A stretch of DNA of 12,048 nt from assembly GCA_002384765.1 (NCBI GenBank), contig DGBM01000260.1, positions 1,944 to 13,991 of the forward strand. Direction: 5' to 3'. The translations under genes and the position numbers were made by a program. The notes beneath the pieces are model-generated. The model ran no database searches. It was not told the origin of the DNA and was given only the letters and a program-made list of their open reading frames with translations. The stretch's first letter is position 1. The number at the start of each line of letters is the position of its first letter. Shown piece after piece: positions 5,589 through 12,048 of the stretch. Source of the DNA: Demequinaceae bacterium UBA4004 (GTDB lineage: Bacteria > Actinomycetota > Actinomycetes > Actinomycetales > Demequinaceae).

Positions 5589-5984
5589 ATGCACATATCG
5601 CCGCGAGTTGCGCGTGTCCTCGACCCTGTCGCGCTCGCGATTTTGGTAATGGAGACCGTCGCGACCGCGTTCGCTGCGGTCGGCTACGGAATATACGCCC
5701 TGCTAGACAGCCAACGCCCGGGAGTGGCTGCGGCGCTTGGCGCCGTGATGGCCATGTTCGCCATCGGGGTGGGTGCCTTCTCCTGGGGCTTCGCCAAGCG
5801 GCGACGGTTCGCTCTCAGCGGAGCCCTCGCATGGCAGCTGATGCAGGCCAGCGTCGGTGTATGGCTGATCACGGTGTGGCCGCTCGTGGGGGCGGTGCTG
5901 ATCATTCTGGCGGCCATCGTCACCATCGCGGTGGTGCGCAGGCAGTCCGCCTACGGGGCAACGGGTGCGTCAGATTCCTCCTGA
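5589..5984 (+). CDS. Small four-helix integral membrane protein, unknown function
   Basis: A 131-residue protein with four predicted transmembrane helices, at about residues 13-37, 43-66, 75-93 and 97-116, and short polar ends. Between helices 2 and 3 there is a basic turn, FAKRRRFALSG (68-78), placing that loop in the cytosol by the positive-inside rule; both termini then also face the cytosol. No catalytic or transport motif is visible, and I do not recognise the family. Start choice: ATG 5589 has GAGAGG and GGAG just upstream. In-frame TTG (5541) and GTG (5550) starts would add 16 or 13 polar residues with weaker ribosome sites. It is divergent from whiB1. Its last 34 bp overlap, tail-to-tail, the end of the FHA-FtsK gene, so the two transcripts are complementary at their 3' ends. 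Confidence 0.75.
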   Translation: MHISPRVARVLDPVALAILVMETVATAFAAVGYGIYALLDSQRPGVAAALGAVMAMFAIGVGAFSWGFAKRRRFALSGALAWQLMQASVGVWLITVWPLVGAVLIILAAIVTIAVVRRQSAYGATGASDSS

Positions 5985-7813
5985 CGTCCCCGCGCGACGA
6001 CCGCTGTGGCGAGATGGGGCGCGTGCGCGAACTCCACATGCGTGCGGCGCACTCGCGGCGACGCCTCGGCCAGCGGCAACGCCACCTGGACCAGCGTCCG
6101 TGCCCCGGCGACGCTCGCCACTGCTCGCCCCGGAATGTCGCCTAAGGCCGCCGCATCGGGCACGCCGATCACGCAGAGGGAATCGGAGTCCGACGCGCAG
6201 TGCAGAGCCACGATGTGCCCGCAGGATGCTCTCAGCGAAGGCGTGATGGCTCCGGCGGGGCGGTGCGTCGCCAGCGCAACGTGCACGCCGACAAACACAG
6301 ACGACGCGGTCAAGGCGTCGATCGCGTCGGAGGCGGTGCGGGAGTGACCGGCAGCGAGGTCGAAGTCGTCAACGACCACCAGGAGTCGCTCGGGCGCGCC
6401 ACCCGATGCCTCCCAGGTTCGCCAATCAGGCGTCCCCGAGTCCCGGAGGCCATCCCGGCGCTGCCGTGCCTCCCGCGCCAGTGCGTCCAAGACGCGCACG
6501 GCGTCGTCGCCGCGAGCGTTCCCGGTTGAACTGGTGACGTGAGGGAGGCTCGCACACGGCTGGAGCGGCCCGTCCGCCCCGGTTCCGATCAGGACGATGC
6601 GCAGGCGACGCGAGTCGTAGCGGTGGGCCAACCCGCCGACCAGTGTCGCCAGCAGTGTCGAGGTGCCGGAACCGTGCGCCCCCGCGGCCAACAGATGCGG
6701 GGCGCGATCGTCGAGGACGACGATCCACGGCTCCTGACCGGCTGAACAGGTGGCGCCCGCCGCGACACTCAGGGGGCTCGAGTGTGGGGAGTACACGTGG
6801 GTCTGGTCGATATCGGCCCATCGCACGTTGCGCGGAAACGGGATCGCCGCGGCTCCCGCGAGCGCACGCGCAAGAGTGTCGGCGGTGTCCTGTGACACCG
6901 CCATAGGCAGACGTTCAGCCGTGTCTGACGACCCTGCGACGCGACAGTGGCTGGCGTGCGCCTCGAGAGTCGCCTCCGCGGGTGCTTTCCCGGACGGGTC
7001 GCATCGCACGGGACCGTCGGAGTGAAGCGCCTCTGGAAGCCACCGGAGCCACTCCTCGAAGAACGGCGCTGGGGGCGGTGGGCGTCTTCCGCGTGCCAAG
7101 ATCACCGCGCGTGCCGCCTCCCGGGCGCCGGGTCCCGTGATCAGCACGGACCCTGTCCACCCCGCAGCAGCGGTCGGGTCTGGCAATCCGGACCACGGGG
7201 GAACTGATGACCACGGCAGTCCGGCCAGCGGCCGTAGCGGAAGCAGGGGCAGCCGCCAGAGGCCACTTCGGGGAACGGCGAGTGCGGCGCCGCGCACCTG
7301 CACAGCCGTGTTTCCCACCGTGATCACGTCACCCTCGCGGGCGGTGAAACGCCGCCGCCGCCCCGACCATCGCCAGCGCTGGCCGTCGTGGCGCCACCGC
7401 CCGGTGCCGTTAGTCGAACCCAGATCGGTAAACGAAACTGACTCGCTCGCCGCACGCCTGACCACGACGTGGGTCGGGTCCAGCGCATCGTCCCGGATCT
7501 GGTGGCGGCCCGGCGCCGACCCCAGCGTGACGGGGTCATCCACGTCGATGAGGATTCCGGCGTCGGGACCCGCGATCGTCGCGAGGTGGAGCCCGGGCGG
7601 AGTCGCGGTGTGCGGCCCCGGACCGTCGCGGAGGAGGGCACCGTGCAGGAGCGGGTACGTGCCTGCGCGGTGAGAAGGCTCTAGGAGAGCAGGGCCACAC
7701 CACGCGCGCTTCGCCGTGGTCCCATCGAGCACCTCAGATAGGCGTGCCCCCACCGCCGCCTCGATCTCGACATCGTGAGTGTCGGTCAGCGAGCGAGCGA
7801 TCGTGAGGAGCAC
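5951..7813 (-). CDS. FHA domain plus FtsK/SpoIIIE-like ATPase domain protein
   Basis: A 620-residue protein. An FHA-like domain lies at about 80-175, recognisable from DLGSTNGTG (130-138) and EGDVITVGNTAVQV (160-173). The usual Gly-Arg and Ser-x-x-His phosphothreonine-binding positions read LGSAPG and DPTH, so binding of phosphopeptides is doubtful. A P-loop ATPase of the FtsK/SpoIIIE/EccC type lies at about 365-580: Walker A GAHGSGTST (378-386), Walker B LLVVVDDFD (477-485) and the family motif ATHRPAGAITPSLRA (515-529). The Walker A lysine is replaced by T384. FHA plus FtsK modules are typical of EccC/EssC proteins of type VII secretion, but those have two or three ATPase domains, and no ESX genes are nearby. 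A hydrophobic Pro/Trp-rich stretch (183-230) could touch the membrane. Start: GTG 7813; an in-frame stop lies just upstream. It follows the glycosyltransferase gene after 67 bp and may share its transcript. Confidence 0.83.
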   Translation of the reverse strand: MLLTIARSLTDTHDVEIEAAVGARLSEVLDGTTAKRAWCGPALLEPSHRAGTYPLLHGALLRDGPGPHTATPPGLHLATIAGPDAGILIDVDDPVTLGSAPGRHQIRDDALDPTHVVVRRAASESVSFTDLGSTNGTGRWRHDGQRWRWSGRRRRFTAREGDVITVGNTAVQVRGAALAVPRSGLWRLPLLPLRPLAGLPWSSVPPWSGLPDPTAAAGWTGSVLITGPGAREAARAVILARGRRPPPPAPFFEEWLRWLPEALHSDGPVRCDPSGKAPAEATLEAHASHCRVAGSSDTAERLPMAVSQDTADTLARALAGAAAIPFPRNVRWADIDQTHVYSPHSSPLSVAAGATCSAGQEPWIVVLDDRAPHLLAAGAHGSGTSTLLATLVGGLAHRYDSRRLRIVLIGTGADGPLQPCASLPHVTSSTGNARGDDAVRVLDALAREARQRRDGLRDSGTPDWRTWEASGGAPERLLVVVDDFDLAAGHSRTASDAIDALTASSVFVGVHVALATHRPAGAITPSLRASCGHIVALHCASDSDSLCVIGVPDAAALGDIPGRAVASVAGARTLVQVALPLAEASPRVRRTHVEFAHAPHLATAVVARGRQEESDAPVAP

Positions 7814-7864
7814 CGTCGCACCATGTCACGGTACGGGCGCCTCGCGCCGCCCTTGCACCGAATC

Positions 7865-7873
7865 TGTGGATAA
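7865..7873 (-). promoter_or_regulatory. Perfect DnaA box (TTATCCACA)
   Basis: The minus strand reads TTATCCACA, the exact consensus DnaA binding site, in the 67-bp gap between the glycosyltransferase stop and the FHA-FtsK start. I saw no second box nearby and no AT-rich unwinding element, so it is not an origin. It could allow DnaA to act on transcription of the downstream gene, or be fortuitous. Confidence 0.45.
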
Positions 7874-7880
7874 CCGCGGC

Positions 7881-9998
7881 CTATCCCGCGACCGAACCAT
7901 CGGGGTTGAGCGTTGTGAGGCTGCCGTCGGGGTTGACGATGCCTGCATACCAGGTGAAGTTGCGCGAAGACGCCGAGAGCGGCATGTGTTGGAGCGCGTA
8001 CTCGCCCTGGACCATCGTCGACATGACGACCGGCGTCGGCGCACTGTCCCAGAACCACTCACTGTCCTGGGTGAGGACGACGGGCGCCTCGCCCCAGATC
8101 TCGGTCGCCTGCCGTAGCGTCTCGGCCGACGGGGCCTCGAGAGCGAGGACCACGGGAACGTCGCACATGACGCGCAGGGAGCCAAAGTGGGATGACGTGC
8201 CCGCGAGAATGATCGGCCGGCCGCTCGCGACCGTGCACAGCGCATCGATTTGTGCGCGCGCGCCTTCCTGTTCCCTCACGTAGGTGTACACGGAGGCGAC
8301 CACGGGTTGCTCGTCGGAGGGCCGAATGTTCACATAGGTGGTGATGGGCGCGACCACCATGACGGCCGCAGCCGTCGCGATGAACCGGCGGCCACTGTTT
8401 GGCCACCGCCGTGACAGTCGGTGTGCAAGCCACCAGGCGCCTACGCCGGCAGCGAGCGCCAGGCCTGGGAGCGTCGCCGGCTCCAACCTCCGTATGGCCC
8501 ACAGCTGGTCCGGCACGATCTGTGGGCGCACCAGGTACAGCAAGCTCGGAGCGAGGACGGCTCCGAGGAAGACCCACGACTCGGCCCGTGCCGCGACGGC
8601 CCGGTAGGTGAGCACGGCCAAGCCGACGGCGGCGAGCGCCAGGAGGGGCCACGTGAGGTAGTAGCTGAGCCACGTGACGGTGTGTTCCGCGTAGGTGCGG
8701 GTCGGTTCGATTGCGTATCCCTCCGCCTGCTGAAACGACCCGACCACATCGTTCGTGAACTTGTCGGTCTCGGCGGTGTCTCCGCGGTGCGCCGTCATCC
8801 AGAACGGCCGCGATGCGAGCGCGACGCTCGCGGCAACCACCACGCCCGCGGCACCGCGCGCCACGGAGGTCCGGCGCGCGTCCACCCCCGCGCGCAGTTG
8901 GCTCGCCGCCGAGCTGGACCACGTCATGGACCACACGATCAGCAGGATCAAGACGGCCGCGTACACGGCGCCGACAAGGCGCGCCTCATCTCCCAGGCGG
9001 TCGAGGTAGGCGGTGCTCCAGCGCGCCAAGGAGGCGTAGCCCGCCCCGACCATCGCGCCCTGTGCTACGCCGAACGCCACGAGCCCGGCGCGTGCCTGCG
9101 GCCCCATCAACGCCGCCGCAACGGCGACTCCGGCAAGCACACCGAGCGCGTAGGCACCCCCGTCGATGCGCACGAGCGCGGTGGCGCCCGATGCCACGCC
9201 GGCGACGACGAGCGCCCACGGCCGTCCGTGCTCGAGACCATGCCATGCCCAGTGGATCGCCGCCACGACGAGCAGCAGCGTCAGGGGCTCGGAGTACGCG
9301 GAGCGCGACAGTGCAAGGTGGGACACCGTCAGCGCGAGCGTCGCAGCGGGGGCGAGCGCCGCCAACGGGCTGAGGAATCGACGAGCGAGGTTGTAGACGG
9401 CCAACACGCCGACGCCACCGACCACAACGTTCGCTGCCAAGACGCCGGGCATTCCTGCGATCCACCCGCCCACGGAGATGAGGGCGGGCAGGGCCCTCGC
9501 CCCCTGGGGTTGCACCACGTCGCCCCGCAAATTCCAGGCCTGCCAGGCATCGGCGAGGAGGTTCTGTTGCAGGTCGGCGACCTGGATGGCACCGAGCGTG
9601 GGGATGTCCGACGAGGCGTGGTCGGTGAGCCACGCCCCGGTCAGGGTGAGGAAGCCCGGGTCGCGGGTGACGATGAGGTACTCGCCCGAAAGCACGATGC
9701 CGACCACGATCCAGAGCCCGACCCCCACGAGCGCCCACGTGCTGGCCAGTCGCGCTGACGCGGAGTCGTGCGTGGCGCGTGGCCGGACGGCAAGCCATGA
9801 CGCCCAGGCGAATACCGCCGCCAGCGGCAAGGTCGTGTAAGGGTGGTGTATTCCCAGCGAGGCGGTGGTGGCGGCGGCGAGGGCGAGGGCGACCAGCGCG
9901 ACGACCACGAATTCGGGGGTTCGGCTCCATCCCAGCCGCATCCGCGGGTCGACAATAGACCGCAGTTGTCGACGCGAGGCGTGGGGCACAGTCTTCAC
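7881..9998 (-). CDS. GT-C-type polytopic membrane glycosyltransferase (PMT/ArnT-like)
   Basis: A 705-residue protein with roughly 13-15 transmembrane helices between residues 29 and 556, followed by a ~149-residue soluble C-terminal domain (557-705). The topology and the first extracellular loop, EYLIVTRDPGFLTLTGAWL (106-124), match GT-C glycosyltransferases. These use polyprenyl-phosphate sugars outside the membrane, with an acidic residue (here probably D113) early in that loop as catalytic base. A second typical feature is SRSAYSEPLTLLL after helix ~6. Expected role: transfer of a sugar to a cell-envelope glycan, lipid or protein; the acceptor cannot be read. The C-terminal domain has alternating beta/alpha character and ends in two NPDGS units nine residues apart. 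Start: GTG 9998 with a TANNNT box six bases upstream and no ribosome site, hence probably leaderless. Divergent from the two-component genes, which suggests possible co-regulation. Confidence 0.82.
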   Translation of the reverse strand: MKTVPHASRRQLRSIVDPRMRLGWSRTPEFVVVALVALALAAATTASLGIHHPYTTLPLAAVFAWASWLAVRPRATHDSASARLASTWALVGVGLWIVVGIVLSGEYLIVTRDPGFLTLTGAWLTDHASSDIPTLGAIQVADLQQNLLADAWQAWNLRGDVVQPQGARALPALISVGGWIAGMPGVLAANVVVGGVGVLAVYNLARRFLSPLAALAPAATLALTVSHLALSRSAYSEPLTLLLVVAAIHWAWHGLEHGRPWALVVAGVASGATALVRIDGGAYALGVLAGVAVAAALMGPQARAGLVAFGVAQGAMVGAGYASLARWSTAYLDRLGDEARLVGAVYAAVLILLIVWSMTWSSSAASQLRAGVDARRTSVARGAAGVVVAASVALASRPFWMTAHRGDTAETDKFTNDVVGSFQQAEGYAIEPTRTYAEHTVTWLSYYLTWPLLALAAVGLAVLTYRAVAARAESWVFLGAVLAPSLLYLVRPQIVPDQLWAIRRLEPATLPGLALAAGVGAWWLAHRLSRRWPNSGRRFIATAAAVMVVAPITTYVNIRPSDEQPVVASVYTYVREQEGARAQIDALCTVASGRPIILAGTSSHFGSLRVMCDVPVVLALEAPSAETLRQATEIWGEAPVVLTQDSEWFWDSAPTPVVMSTMVQGEYALQHMPLSASSRNFTWYAGIVNPDGSLTTLNPDGSVAG

Positions 9999-10004
9999 GT
10001 CCGG

Positions 10005-10010
10005 ACACTA
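10005..10010 (-). promoter_or_regulatory. Candidate leaderless -10 box (TAGTGT) of the glycosyltransferase
   Basis: Reading the minus strand, TAGTGT fits TANNNT and ends six bases before the GTG at 9998. The -35 region offers only a partial match (GACAT about 18 bases upstream). No Shine-Dalgarno sequence lies next to the start, which supports a leaderless transcript. Confidence 0.5.
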
Positions 10011-10046
10011 TCAATCGGGAGGCGGCGCATGTCGGGTAGTCCGGCG

Positions 10047-10074
10047 TTGCAAAGTTGGCCCGCGCAGGTAATGT
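10047..10074 (+). promoter_or_regulatory. Promoter of the response regulator gene (TTGCAA-16-TAATGT)
   Basis: TTGCAA (10047-10052) and TAATGT (10069-10074) are separated by 16 bases, the best sigma-70-type promoter in the window. The -10 box ends six bases before the ATG at 10081, with no ribosome site in between, so the mRNA is predicted to be leaderless. Confidence 0.65.
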
Positions 10075-10080
10075 TGCCCC

Positions 10081-10755
10081 ATGGCGAGAATTGTCTTGGT
10101 CGAAGATGACCCGACCATTTCAGAACCCTTGACCCGGGCTTTGGGGCGCGAGGGCTATGAAGTCGAGTGGCACGGCACCGGTCAAGGCGGGGTGGGGGCC
10201 GCCCATTCGGCCGACCTGGTGATTCTCGACTTGGGTCTTCCCGACATCGATGGCGTGGATGTTGCCAGGCGCATCAGGGACCAGGGCCTCACCGTCCCGA
10301 TCCTGATGCTGACTGCGCGAGCGGACGAGGTAGACCTGGTGGTCGGCCTCGACGCAGGCGCCGACGATTACGTCACCAAGCCCTTCCGCCTTGCTGAACT
10401 GCTCGCCCGCGTGCGCGCGCTCCTGCGCCGCAGTGCCGACGCCGAGCTCGGGGGAGAGGTGACCGCGGGGGGCGTCCGGGTGGATGTCGCGGGACACCGC
10501 GCGTATCTCGACGACAAGGAGCTCCAGCTCAGCGGCAAGGAGTTCGACCTTCTTCAGGTGCTCGTCGCGCACGCCGGATCGGTCGTGTCCCGGGAGCACC
10601 TCATGCGCGAGGTGTGGGACGCGGACCCACATGCCCCGTCGAAGACTCTCGACATGCATGTGTCCTGGCTCCGCCGCAAGCTGGGCGACGATGCCGCGAA
10701 GCCGCGCTTCATCACCACGGTGCGGGGCATGGGCTTCCGTTTCGAGAACGACTGA
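10081..10755 (+). CDS. OmpR/PhoB-family response regulator
   Basis: A 224-residue regulator with both expected domains. The receiver domain (1-~120) has the acidic pair D9/D10 in VEDD, the phosphoacceptor D50 in LVILDLGLPDIDG, the switch threonine T78 in MLTAR, and K100 in DYVTKPF. The winged-helix DNA-binding domain (~128-222) shows LSGKEFDLLQVLVAHAG, VVSREHLMREVW and the C-terminal hairpin FITTVRGMGFRF. Upon phosphorylation it should dimerise and bind direct repeats near target promoters. The partner kinase starts three bases after its stop, so the two are translated from one message. The gene is driven by a strong-looking leaderless promoter in the region shared with the divergent glycosyltransferase, a plausible target. 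Which named system it belongs to cannot be decided; I give no symbol. Confidence 0.93.
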   Translation: MARIVLVEDDPTISEPLTRALGREGYEVEWHGTGQGGVGAAHSADLVILDLGLPDIDGVDVARRIRDQGLTVPILMLTARADEVDLVVGLDAGADDYVTKPFRLAELLARVRALLRRSADAELGGEVTAGGVRVDVAGHRAYLDDKELQLSGKEFDLLQVLVAHAGSVVSREHLMREVWDADPHAPSKTLDMHVSWLRRKLGDDAAKPRFITTVRGMGFRFEND

Positions 10756-10758
10756 GCG

Positions 10759-12048
10759 GTGCGCCGCCGCGTCTTAGGAGCCACGCTCTCCGCCTTGGCG
10801 GTGGCCATGGTGCTGCTGGGCATCCCCTTGGGGGTATTCGCCTTTCAACTCGTCCGGGATGACGCCATACGAGACCTTGATTCTCGAACCGCCACGGCTG
10901 CCCGCGCCATCGAGGCGCGCTACAGCTCGGGCGAGGTGATCGACGAGTCCATTCTCAAGAATTTTCTCGGCACGGCGTCCGGGGCGCCACGCCACATTGC
11001 CGTGCGCCTGCCGGACCAGACCGAGATCACGGCCGGAGAAGAGCCCCAGCCGTCGTTTCGCGGGAGCGCCGTCACGGAATCCGACATCATTGTGTTGCTC
11101 TCCGTCGCCCAAGCCGACGTGTTCTGGGAGGCCGCCAGGTCGGTCGGCTTGGTGCTCGTCGTCGGAGGCGTCGCCGTTCTCGCGGGCGCTGTGATGGCAT
11201 CGTGGCAGGCCAACCGACTGGCCGCGCCGCTGGTGTACTTGGCCGCGTCCGCCGAGCAGATCGGTTCGGGTCAGACGCGCCCGCGCATTGAATTGAGCGG
11301 CGTGGAGGAGATCGACCTTGTCGCCGAGGAACTGGTGCGCAGCGCAGACCGGATGGCGGCGCGGCTGTCTGCCGAGCGCCAATTTGCCGCCGACGCTTCC
11401 CACCAATTGCGGACGCCGCTGACCGCGTTGACGATGCGGATAGAGGAGATTGCCGCCGCCACTACGCAAGACGAGGTGCGGGTAGAGGCGGAGGCCTCGC
11501 TGGAACAGATCGATCGCCTCGTGGGAGTGGTGGACGAGTTGCTGGGGCGCACTCGCAGGGCGATGGGCTCGGGCACCGAGCTGGTGGCACTGGAGGATGT
11601 TCTCACCCAACAGCGCGCCGAGTGGGAGTCCGCCTTTGCCAAGGCCGGCAGGAAGCTTGACATCGCCCCCACGGACGCCACCGTCTTCGCCACGCCCGGG
11701 GGACTTTCGCAAGTACTTGCGACCCTCATCGAGAACTCGCTGCACCATGGCGGTGGCACCACCGCGGTGGTCGCCCGCGAATCTGGGCCGAATCACTCGA
11801 TCGTGCTTGAGGTGCGGGATGAGGGCGACGGAGTGCCGGAGGACCTGGCGCCACGCATCTTTGAAAGGTCGGTGACCTCCGGGAAGGGCACAGGCTTGGG
11901 CCTTGCGCTGGCACGCGACCTCGTCGCCGCGGATGGAGGGCGACTGGAGTTGTCGCAGCGCACGCCAGCCGTGTTCTCGGTGTTCTTGCAGGGCGTTCCC
12001 CACATGGTCGACCTTGACACGGTGGTCCCGCATCGGCGCTCGCGATCC
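10759..12048 (+). CDS. Membrane sensor histidine kinase, partner of the response regulator (3' end outside window)
   Basis: The reading frame opens at GTG 10759, three bases after the response regulator stop, and is still open at the window end after 430 codons. Layout: transmembrane helix 1 (~8-33), an extracytoplasmic sensor of about 90 residues (~35-125), helix 2 (~127-148), a HAMP linker (~149-203) and a HisKA domain with ADASHQLRTPLTAL (211-224). The phosphoacceptor is H215. The HATPase domain has the N box ATLIENSLHH (321-330), the G1 box DEGDGVP (354-360) and the G2 box GKGTGLGLALARDL (375-388). All catalytic motifs look intact. The start has no independent ribosome site and probably relies on coupling to the upstream gene. 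Residues 412-430, after the ATPase core, are an extension whose end is not visible. The sensor has no recognisable ligand motif. Confidence 0.9.
   Translation, partial: MRRRVLGATLSALAVAMVLLGIPLGVFAFQLVRDDAIRDLDSRTATAARAIEARYSSGEVIDESILKNFLGTASGAPRHIAVRLPDQTEITAGEEPQPSFRGSAVTESDIIVLLSVAQADVFWEAARSVGLVLVVGGVAVLAGAVMASWQANRLAAPLVYLAASAEQIGSGQTRPRIELSGVEEIDLVAEELVRSADRMAARLSAERQFAADASHQLRTPLTALTMRIEEIAAATTQDEVRVEAEASLEQIDRLVGVVDELLGRTRRAMGSGTELVALEDVLTQQRAEWESAFAKAGRKLDIAPTDATVFATPGGLSQVLATLIENSLHHGGGTTAVVARESGPNHSIVLEVRDEGDGVPEDLAPRIFERSVTSGKGTGLGLALARDLVAADGGRLELSQRTPAVFSVFLQGVPHMVDLDTVVPHRRSRS

Noticed and set aside
7836..7848. GGCGC-CTC-GCGCC hairpin between the glycosyltransferase and FHA-FtsK genes
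   Set aside because: Five GC pairs with no T tract are common by chance in such DNA; too weak to call a terminator.
7865..7873. Replication origin at the DnaA box
   Set aside because: Only one box is present, with no cluster, no AT-rich unwinding element and no dnaA/dnaN genes.
8421..9758. A 445-codon open frame on the plus strand opposite the glycosyltransferase
   Set aside because: Its Arg/Gly/His-rich composition is typical of antisense in GC-rich DNA, and the minus frame has clear membrane helices and the GT-C loop.
10774..12033. A 419-codon open frame on the minus strand opposite the histidine kinase
   Set aside because: It is a codon-phase shadow: the plus-strand frame has complete kinase motifs, and the minus frame has His/Arg-rich low-information composition with no recognisable domain.
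1..12048. CRISPR array, insertion sequence or toxin-antitoxin pair
   Set aside because: No regularly spaced repeats, transposase motifs, terminal inverted repeats or small paired toxin/antitoxin genes were found.

Overview
The window reads as chromosomal DNA from a high-GC Gram-positive bacterium (Actinomycetota, possibly Micrococcales; the order is a guess). The basis is the GC-rich third codon positions, frequent GTG starts, a WhiB-family iron-sulfur protein, a PdtaS-type sensor kinase, a DUF2505 protein, several promoters whose -10 box sits directly before the start codon, and a tRNA 3' end without encoded CCA. I see no phage, insertion sequence, CRISPR array or integrase.

Layout. Positions 1-21 are the 3' end of a tRNA (probably Met), followed by a hairpin at 28-57. 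Positions 193-2880 hold two tandem APC-superfamily transporters: one KimA-like, one amino-acid-permease-like. Positions 2947-3135 hold the N-terminal half of a DUF427 protein that seems broken, running tail-to-tail into a DUF2505 gene (3136-3645, minus). Diverging from DUF2505 is pdtaS (3715-5160), which converges on whiB1/wblE (5177-5431, minus). Tail-to-tail pdtaS and whiB1 is also the arrangement in Mycobacterium tuberculosis. A small four-helix membrane protein (5589-5984, plus) diverges from whiB1 and overlaps, tail-to-tail, an FHA plus FtsK/SpoIIIE-like protein (5951-7813, minus). Upstream of that, in the same direction, is a large GT-C-type membrane glycosyltransferase (7881-9998, minus). 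Back-to-back with it is an OmpR-type response regulator (10081-10755) and its histidine kinase (10759 to beyond the window end).

Function. The window is rich in signalling: a cytosolic HisKA_2 kinase, a redox/NO-responsive type of transcription factor, and a membrane two-component system sharing an intergenic region with an envelope glycosyltransferase gene. No pdtaR and no type VII secretion genes are visible, so PdtaS and the FtsK-like protein lack local partners here.

Most interesting structure. The leader of whiB1 on the minus strand carries a strong hairpin followed by a T-rich tract, ending 13 nt before the whiB1 start. A 15-codon upstream ORF runs through the 5' arm of that hairpin and stops inside its 3' arm. 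A second small hairpin upstream is mutually exclusive with it. This is the architecture of a translation-coupled transcription attenuator. Also notable are an FtsK-like ATPase whose Walker A lysine is threonine, four genes with the same 6-nt gap between a TANNNT box and the start codon (one box made from the upstream stop codon), and a perfect DnaA box between two minus-strand genes.
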